Below, in pieces: positions 1 through 3,579 of a stretch of 5,939 bases of DNA; position 1 is the first letter of the stretch; every line of letters begins with the position of its first letter. This DNA comes from Alphaproteobacteria bacterium (lineage in GTDB: Bacteria > Pseudomonadota > Alphaproteobacteria > JAJFFI01). The stretch lies in contig JAJFFI010000156.1 of NCBI GenBank assembly GCA_021776755.1, forward strand, positions 1 to 5,939, written 5' to 3'. The notes beneath the pieces are model-generated. The model did no database searches. It was not told the DNA's origin and worked only from the letters and a program-made list of their open reading frames with translations. The position numbers and the translations under genes are program-made.

Positions 1-1
1 T

Positions 2-592
2 ACCGGTAGCCAGCGCCCCAAGCAGCGCCTCGTGCTCGCCTCGGCCTCGCCGCGCCGCAAGGATCTGCTGGCCCAGATCGGGTTGGTGCCCGATCTCATC
101 GTTCCTGCCGAAATTGACGAAGACCCGAAGCCCCGCGAAGCGCCGCGTGTGCTGGCCGAACGGCTCGCGCGTGCGAAGGCGGAGACGGTGGCGAACACGT
201 ATTCCGGCGCATTTGTACTCGCGGCCGACACGGTTGTCGCCTGCGGACATCGCATCCTGCCCAAGCCCCGCGATCCAGAAGAGGCGCGCCGGTGTCTCGG
301 ACTGCTGTCGGGACGGCGCCATCATGTCTTCGGCGGGATTGCGGTCATCGCACCGGGCGGTGCGGCTGCGGTGCGGTGCATCGACTCGGTCGTCTCGTTC
401 AAGCGCCTGAGCAACGCCGAGATCGACGCCTATCTTGCCTTCGGCGAGTGGCAGGGCAAGGCCGGGGGCTACGCGATCCAGGGCCGGGCCGGGGCGTTCA
501 TCCCGCGGATCAACGGCTCCTACACCAATGTCGTCGGGCTGTCTCTCTACGACACGAAGGCGATGCTGACGGGTCTGGGTTTCAGCCTCTGA
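2..592 (+). CDS. maf: Maf-family nucleotide pyrophosphatase, 5' end outside window
   Basis: Cytoplasmic Maf/HAM1-type nucleoside triphosphate pyrophosphatase, which hydrolyses non-canonical or pyrimidine nucleotides to the monophosphate plus pyrophosphate (house-cleaning of the nucleotide pool). Visible family motifs are the N-terminal LASASPRR (the SxxRR phosphate-binding motif), AADTVV at 221-238 carrying the conserved Asp, a KPRD stretch, LSGRRHHV, KAGGYAIQG with IQG at 476-484, and INGSY...VVGLSL near the end. The IQG and INGSY forms fit the YhdE-like dTTP/UTP branch rather than the YceF m7GTP branch (inference). The frame is open to the left edge, and the residues before the GTG at 32 (QRLVLAS) belong to the first beta strand of the family. 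The true start therefore lies just upstream, and GTG 32, which has no ribosome site, is unlikely. The visible part, about 196 residues, is nearly full length. The stop is TGA 590-592. In alphaproteobacteria infA is often upstream, outside this window. Confidence 0.95.
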   Translation, partial: TGSQRPKQRLVLASASPRRKDLLAQIGLVPDLIVPAEIDEDPKPREAPRVLAERLARAKAETVANTYSGAFVLAADTVVACGHRILPKPRDPEEARRCLGLLSGRRHHVFGGIAVIAPGGAAAVRCIDSVVSFKRLSNAEIDAYLAFGEWQGKAGGYAIQGRAGAFIPRINGSYTNVVGLSLYDTKAMLTGLGFSL

Positions 593-711
593 CCGGAATT
601 TCTCTCTAAATTTCCACATGGAATCATTACTTTAGGTAAATGCCTCGGGAAGGGGTTCGTGCGAGACAGGTCTCCATCAAGGGGTCACAAGGTTACTCAA
701 GGAGGCCAATC
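593..711 (+). promoter_or_regulatory. Leader/promoter region of the PRC-barrel gene with repeats and strong ribosome site
   Basis: This 119-base gap between maf and the PRC-barrel gene should hold the downstream gene's promoter. I found no convincing -35/-10 pair. Three items stand out. First, a short stem just after the maf stop pairs GGAATTT (595-601) with AAATTTCC (608-615), with one bulged base and no T-run. Second, an inverted repeat TTCCA-CA-TGGAA lies at 612-623. Third, CAAGG occurs three times at 678, 688 and 698, exactly 10 bases apart. The last copy merges with a near-perfect ribosome site AAGGAGG (699-705), six bases before the ATG at 712, and this site decides the start of that gene. 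The first two copies could be operator half-sites or decoy ribosome sites; that is speculation. Confidence 0.5.
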
Positions 712-1572
712 ATGAAGAAGCTCGCACTGATTGCATCGGTTGCGACTATCGCGTTCGCCGCCCAGGCAGGCGCCGCGGAATGCACGGACGACCTGCGGAA
801 ATCTCTCGAAGACAGCAAAGTCCGCTCCAGCTACATGGCGCTGGACATCCAGTCCCGCGCGGAGGTCCGCCGTCTTCGCGAGTCGGCCGAAATTCTCGGG
901 CGCCGGGGCTACAACGGGGCCTGCGAGGAAATCGTCGAGGCCATTCACAAGATGGTTGAAAAGGCCGAAGAGCGCCGCGCGGAAAGCCGCGAGAAAACGG
1001 AAGTGAAGACGGGAAAAGCCGAAGAAAAGGCAGAAGCCAAAGCCGAGAAAGCCGAGGAAAAGGCCGAGAAGAAAGCTGAAAAGGCCGAGGAACGAGCCGA
1101 GCGCGAAGCCAAGGAAGCCAAGGAAAAAACGGCCGCCGAAATGCGCCAGGCCGAGCGCGAGGCCAAGCGCACGAAAGCGCTGCAGACCGCGCGTTCGATT
1201 GATTCCTTCAAACAGGGCATCAGCATCGAGCATCTGATCGGTGCCCAGGTTATCAATCAAAAAAATGAGACTCTTGGCGAAATCGAGGACGTGCTGTCGA
1301 CGAACGGCAAGCTCTCGACCGTGCTGATCGGTCACGGCGGCGTGCTGGGGCTGGGCAGCAAGATCGTTGCGGTGCCTTACAGCCAGCTAAAGGTCGCGGA
1401 AATTCGGGATGACAACGACGAACGGCCCGAATACCGCTTCGTTGTCAACATGACCGAAGAGCAGATCGAGAAGGCCGAAACCATCGAGGCACCGACGGGC
1501 GTTATCCAGACGACAGCCTCAGCCTCGAAGATGAAGAAAGACGGCGACGCCAAGAAGAAGACCGACAACTAG
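712..1572 (+). CDS. Exported PRC-barrel protein with long Ala/Glu/Lys helix
   Basis: A 286-residue exported protein. Residues 1-22 form a signal peptide (MKK, a hydrophobic LALIASVATIAFAA stretch, small residues AQAGAA before the cleavage site). Residues 23-82 form a helical segment bracketed by two cysteines, C24 and C71, which could form a periplasmic disulfide. Residues 82-158 are almost only A, E, K and R in KAEEKAE-like units, forming a long charged helix or coiled coil. Residues 172-228 are a PRC-barrel domain (IEHLIGAQVINQ, then LGEIEDVLS and a VLGLG...VPYSQLKV strand set). A polar, lysine-rich tail ends the protein. PRC barrels are small beta barrels found in photosynthetic reaction-centre H subunits, RimM and many uncharacterised bacterial proteins; the role here is unknown. 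An upstream in-frame start at 640 would bury the signal peptide, and the AAGGAGG site favours 712. The gene has its own leader and terminator, so it is probably monocistronic. Confidence 0.88.
   Translation: MKKLALIASVATIAFAAQAGAAECTDDLRKSLEDSKVRSSYMALDIQSRAEVRRLRESAEILGRRGYNGACEEIVEAIHKMVEKAEERRAESREKTEVKTGKAEEKAEAKAEKAEEKAEKKAEKAEERAEREAKEAKEKTAAEMRQAEREAKRTKALQTARSIDSFKQGISIEHLIGAQVINQKNETLGEIEDVLSTNGKLSTVLIGHGGVLGLGSKIVAVPYSQLKVAEIRDDNDERPEYRFVVNMTEEQIEKAETIEAPTGVIQTTASASKMKKDGDAKKKTDN
1012..1128 (+). repeat. Low-complexity Ala/Glu/Lys coding repeat
   Basis: Inside the PRC-barrel gene, residues 101-139 are built from imperfect repeats of KAEEKAE, KAEKKAE and RAEREAK. The DNA is correspondingly purine-rich on the plus strand, with recurring gccgag/gccgaa and aaggcc/aaagcc words. 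Synonymous codons are mixed (gccgag and gccgaa, aaa and aag), so the array is diverged rather than a fresh expansion. The i/i+4 pattern of opposite charges suggests a stable single helix or coiled coil that sets the signal-peptide end of the mature protein apart from the PRC barrel. Confidence 0.7.
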
Positions 1573-1604
1573 GCGTTCCTTCCGGGCCTGAAGTCAGGAT
1601 CGGC

Positions 1605-1666
1605 ACCGCCACCCTCCAGCTGCGGACACGGACCTCCCGCAGTCACGGGGGTGGCGGTTTTCTTTT
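1605..1666 (+). terminator. Strong intrinsic terminator after the PRC-barrel gene
   Basis: A perfect 10-bp stem pairs ACCGCCACCC (1605-1614) with GGGTGGCGGT (1649-1658). Inside its loop is a second 6-bp stem, CTGCGG (1620-1625) with CCGCAG (1637-1642). The structure runs straight into a T-rich TTTTCTTTT (1658-1666). It lies 33 bases after the PRC-barrel stop and separates that gene from yacG. Confidence 0.88.
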
Positions 1667-1802
1667 GCACCGGCGGACCGCGGTTTGACCCTCACGTGCC
1701 ACCCTGGGGGCATCCGAAATTTGCATTCCGGGTTCGGGTGCGGCACAACCCGGCGCGCGGCGTGGAGTTTGGGGCCTCGAACATGACGGCAGGATCCGAA
1801 GC
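1667..1802 (+). other. Leader upstream of yacG containing an open frame coupled to its start
   Basis: No recognisable gene. One plus-strand frame stays open through the gap and stops at TGA 1804-1806, overlapping the yacG start as ATGA (1803-1806), the usual geometry of translational coupling. In that frame there are possible starts at GTG 1696, GTG 1762 and ATG 1783, but none has a good ribosome site. The encoded residues (for example FRVRVRHNPARGVEFGA) match nothing I recognise with confidence. They could be the last remnant of an upstream coupled gene such as rng, which normally sits here, or chance openness in G+C-rich DNA. A TTGACC at 1685-1690 could be a -35 element, but no matching -10 is seen. 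Confidence 0.25.
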
Positions 1803-1997
1803 ATGAGCGGAACGCGTGAACCCGGGCGGCGGGGACCCGCCTGCCCGATTTGCGGCAAGCCCGTGGACAAGGGGTTCAAGCCGTTCTGCTCGCGCCGCTG
1901 CAAGGATGTCGATCTGTCGCGCTGGTTCGGCGAATCTTACCGTATCCCGGCGGTCGATGACGACTTGGCCGATACGAGTCCTTCCGAAGACGACTGA
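1803..1997 (+). CDS. yacG: YacG, zinc-binding DNA gyrase inhibitor family
   Basis: A 64-residue zinc protein. The four zinc ligands are C14 and C17 (CPIC) and C29 and C33 (CSRRC), followed by the family signature DLSRWFGESYRIP at residues 37-49 and an acidic tail (VDDDLADTSPSEDD). In E. coli, YacG binds GyrB and inhibits the supercoiling and DNA binding of gyrase. The length and layout are normal for the family. The start at 1803 lacks a strong ribosome site, consistent with translation by coupling to an upstream frame (ATGA overlap). In related bacteria yacG commonly follows rng, which is absent here. The tRNA-Phe gene downstream is the usual neighbour. Confidence 0.95.
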   Translation: MSGTREPGRRGPACPICGKPVDKGFKPFCSRRCKDVDLSRWFGESYRIPAVDDDLADTSPSEDD

Positions 1998-2033
1998 TCT
2001 GCCCCACATCGGCCGGGACCGGGAAGGGGCGTG

Positions 2034-2062
2034 TGGACAGCGCGCGGTTAATTATCTATAAG
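2034..2062 (+). promoter_or_regulatory. Sigma-70-type promoter for tRNA-Phe
   Basis: TGGACA (2034-2039) and TATAAG (2057-2062) are separated by 17 bases. Each matches the TTGACA/TATAAT consensus at five of six positions. Transcription would begin near 2069, about 36 bases before the mature tRNA, leaving a short 5' leader for RNase P. The -10 lies in a local AT-rich patch (GTTAATTATCTATAAG) within otherwise G+C-rich DNA. Confidence 0.65.
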
Positions 2063-2105
2063 GCCAGCCGGATTTGCGCCGCGCTCTGGCGCGCGCCCGA
2101 AGATT

Positions 2106-2181
2106 GCCCAGGTAGCTCAGTTGGTAGAGCACGGCACTGAAAATGCCGGTGTCGGTGGTTCGAATCCGCCCCTGGGCACCA
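2106..2181 (+). tRNA. tRNA-Phe (anticodon GAA), CCA encoded
   Basis: A complete cloverleaf can be drawn. The acceptor GCCCAGG (2106-2112) pairs with CCTGGGC (2171-2177). The D arm is GCTC (2115-2118) with GAGC (2127-2130), and the anticodon stem is CGGCA (2132-2136) with TGCCG (2144-2148). The loop CTGAAAA has anticodon GAA at 2139-2141. The variable loop is five bases. The T arm is GGTGG (2154-2158) with CCGCC (2166-2170) and a TTCGAAT loop. The discriminator is A2178, followed by a genomically encoded CCA (2179-2181). It reads UUC/UUU codons. All stems pair, with one G-U pair in the T stem. Confidence 0.98.
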
Positions 2182-2189
2182 TTTTCCAG

Positions 2190-2225
2190 AACCCCGTCCG
2201 GCGGCCTGCCGGGCGGGGTTTTCTT
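2190..2225 (+). terminator. Intrinsic terminator of tRNA-Phe
   Basis: A 12-bp stem pairs AACCCCGTCCGG (2190-2201) with CCGGGCGGGGTT (2209-2220). It contains one G-T pair, has a 7-base loop, and is followed by TTTTCTT. It starts nine bases after the CCA end of the tRNA. Confidence 0.92.
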
Positions 2226-2343
2226 GTACCAAGATCGATTTTCCTGAATAGTTTTCTATTTGGGTAGTATTTACCCCAATGTTTGGATTACCGTTGTATG
2301 GTGGCGTGGCGATTTCTCGGCTTTAAGGCCAAAAAGATGATCA
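2226..2343 (+). promoter_or_regulatory. AT-rich leader of the hemerythrin gene with inverted repeat
   Basis: The 118 bases between the tRNA terminator and the hemerythrin start are clearly richer in A+T than the flanks. An inverted repeat pairs TTGGGTA (2260-2266) with TACCCCAA (2272-2279) around GTATT, with one extra C in the right arm. It may be an operator or part of the promoter; TAGTAT (2265-2270) inside it weakly resembles a -10 box, but no good -35 is present at the right distance. The ribosome site before ATG 2344 is weak (AAAAAGATGAT). An ATG at 2337 opens only an eight-codon out-of-frame ORF. Confidence 0.4.
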
Positions 2344-2979
2344 ATGGACAGCAAAGCAAGTAGCTGGGATCCTGGCCTCGCGACCGGCGTCAAGCTGATC
2401 GATGCTGACCATCAGATGCTGTTCGAGATGATCGAGGCCCTTCGCACCAATCCGCATCTGCGGGACCTCAGCAACATGATTGTGGCCCTCGTCCGCTATG
2501 CGGCGGAGCACTTCGAGCGCGAAGAGCGCTTGATGGACCACTATGAATACCCGGGCGGAGCCGCGCACAAGCAGCTCCACATCCGGTTTCGCCAGGACAT
2601 GCTCGCGATCCGGAAGACCTTTGCCGCCAACCCCGCACGTGTCGACCCGGGCAAACTCGCCGATTATCTGGACCGCTGGCTCATCGGCCACATCAAGGGC
2701 CCGGACGTCGATCTGGTAAAATTCCTGCATGGCGACGTCAAGAAGGTCGAGCGGCCGGCCCAGGCAACCGCGCAGCAGGCCCCCCGTCCCGCCAAGCCTG
2801 AAGAGCTTGTGACGGTTGAGGTGCGGGTTCCCGCCGGACATGTCGACCACCTCAAGCGCGTGGCCAACCTGCTTGCCGAAGGTGGGACTGCCGCCGCGAA
2901 GGTGGAGTCGCTTCTTGCCGGGATCTCTGAGCCCGATGCCAAGGAAGCTTTGGCCCGGGTTGAAAACATCCTCGTCTAG
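2344..2979 (+). CDS. Bacteriohemerythrin with C-terminal extension
   Basis: A 211-residue cytoplasmic protein. Residues 8-130 form a hemerythrin four-helix bundle (W8, GVKLIDADHQMLF, AEHFEREERLM, YP, AHKQLHIRF, WLIGHIKGPD). All seven di-iron ligands can be placed: H23, H56, E60, H75, H79, H116 and D121. The family reversibly binds O2 through a non-haem di-iron centre and serves in oxygen delivery, storage or sensing. Typical bacteriohemerythrins are about 130-140 residues. Here a Pro/Ala/Gln linker (about 136-152) is followed by some 60 residues (EELVTVEVRVPAGHVDHL onwards, with a predicted strand and then helices) that I do not recognise. There is no signal peptide or membrane segment, and the gene probably stands alone. 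The start at ATG 2344 puts the hemerythrin motif at the normal distance from the N-terminus. The stop is TAG 2977-2979. Confidence 0.92.
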   Translation: MDSKASSWDPGLATGVKLIDADHQMLFEMIEALRTNPHLRDLSNMIVALVRYAAEHFEREERLMDHYEYPGGAAHKQLHIRFRQDMLAIRKTFAANPARVDPGKLADYLDRWLIGHIKGPDVDLVKFLHGDVKKVERPAQATAQQAPRPAKPEELVTVEVRVPAGHVDHLKRVANLLAEGGTAAAKVESLLAGISEPDAKEALARVENILV

Positions 2980-3019
2980 CGGACGATTCGGCTAGTCTGT
3001 CGACGGCGCCGGACGCCGG

Positions 3020-3214
3020 GTGTCCCGAGTGCGGGGTGCGCAGCCAGTAGGCGGCCCGGCAACCGGGGCGATGGGGACGCATGGCAGGCAAGTCGGCAAA
3101 AGGGCTGCAAGACCAACGGCAAGGAAAACGGCGGGGCCGAAGCTGGACCTGGGCCGCGGAATCAGCGAGACGATGGCAGTCTGGGTTGGCCCCAAGCCCA
3201 AACGCAAGAAATGA
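3020..3214 (+). CDS. Hypothetical short, very basic protein (doubtful)
   Basis: An ORF of 64 residues from ATG 3020, or 48 residues from ATG 3071. I do not recognise it. It is rich in G, R, K and A and ends in the basic run PKPKRKK. It has no membrane segment or cysteines. The second half (AGPKLDLGRGISETMAVW) has G/C at most third codon positions, as expected for a real gene here. The first half does not, which favours the shorter start at 3071; the ribosome site there is only GGGGCG. A competing frame from ATG 3081 runs past it to about 3230 and also looks unremarkable. It is followed at once by a hairpin. It may be a small nucleic-acid-binding protein or simply chance. Confidence 0.3.
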   Translation: MSRVRGAQPVGGPATGAMGTHGRQVGKRAARPTARKTAGPKLDLGRGISETMAVWVGPKPKRKK

Positions 3215-3215
3215 A

Positions 3216-3243
3216 CGCCCGCGGCCCTGAAGCCACGCGGGCG
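3216..3243 (-). terminator. Hairpin between the short basic ORF and the minus-strand remnant
   Basis: A perfect 8-bp G+C stem pairs CGCCCGCG (3216-3223) with CGCGGGCG (3236-3243) around a 12-base loop. On the minus strand it is followed by TTCATTTCTT, so it would stop transcription of the minus-strand gene. On the plus strand it lies two bases after the stop of the short ORF, but only a weak pyrimidine stretch follows. Confidence 0.5.
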
Positions 3244-3272
3244 CTTCCGAAGCGGATTTCAGCGTCTGAAAA

Positions 3273-3479
3273 TTACTCTGCGGTGACGACCTTCATCACC
3301 AACTTGCCTCCCGGCTTGATTGGCCTGTCTTCCTTGGCGCCGAGCGTGTACTCGAAGATACCGGTCTTCATGCCGCCGGCCTCGTTGTGGACCATCAGCA
3401 TGAGCATGTCGCCCGTGGCGACCGGCTCGGTCAGGATCGCGGTGACGTCCTGGTTCATGCCGGCCCTGATTGGCGCATA
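3273..3479 (-). pseudogene. 5'-truncated remnant of a small beta-rich secreted protein (DUF7282-like)
   Basis: On the minus strand, the residues YAPIRAGMNQDVTAIL, then TGDMLMLMVHNEAGG, GIFEYTLGA and GGKLVMKVVTAE (stop TAA at 3275-3273) resemble the C-terminal half of the DUF7282-type beta domain. From memory, that domain has a pattern like YAPV.AG...DV.V.L, then LYAMLHTDAG, G.YEFPG and G.VV. The likeness begins upstream of the only ATG (3458), at about 3479, so the ATG lies inside the domain. The frame stays open to about 3593, but the extra residues lack a signal peptide and the first half of the domain. I infer that the 5' part was deleted or replaced. A 61-residue product from ATG 3458 is possible, but the ribosome site is poor. 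The family assignment is from memory, not from a search. Confidence 0.5.
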
Positions 3480-3503
3480 CCGACCACCGGGCCAGGCATC
3501 CCT

Positions 3504-3527
3504 TTGAGGACCCAAATACGCTAGTCT
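3504..3527 (+). promoter_or_regulatory. Weak candidate promoter for the multi-PAS gene
   Basis: TTGAGG (3504-3509) is followed after 10 bases by GCTAGTCT (3520-3527). This partly resembles the short-spaced alphaproteobacterial housekeeping promoter described in Caulobacter (TTGaCgS, 10-14 bases, GCTANAWC): the TTGA and GCTA cores match, the rest does not. It lies 50-75 bases before the likely start at 3580, a sensible distance. No other candidate in this gap looked better. Confidence 0.25.
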
Positions 3528-3579
3528 TCGGGCACTGGACTTCCGGTAATGGGCAACGGTTGTGACGGCGGCGGACAGC

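Noticed and set aside
640..711. Upstream in-frame start for the PRC-barrel gene
   Set aside because: It would put 24 unrelated residues before a clear signal peptide and has no ribosome site. AAGGAGG at 699-705 fixes the start at 712.
697..1335. Minus-strand frame of 212 codons with a phenylalanine/leucine/glycine-rich stretch that could pass for a membrane protein
   Set aside because: This is the antisense of the Ala/Glu/Lys repeat in the PRC-barrel gene: reversed gcc/gag/aag codons read as F, L and G.
1643..2009. Two overlapping minus-strand frames across yacG
   Set aside because: yacG on the plus strand has all four zinc cysteines and the family signature. The minus frames run through the terminator and the gene as shadows.
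2106..2225. tRNA gene as an integration site for a mobile element covering the downstream accessory genes
   Set aside because: No integrase gene, and no repeat of the tRNA 3' end that I could find downstream within the window.
2337..2363. Eight-codon ORF (ATG 2337) overlapping the hemerythrin start
   Set aside because: It lacks a ribosome site of its own and gives no recognisable attenuator-type peptide.
2976..2995. CTAGC...GCTAG inverted repeat at the end of the hemerythrin gene as a terminator
   Set aside because: Only a 5-bp stem with a 10-base loop and no T-run, so it is too weak to call.
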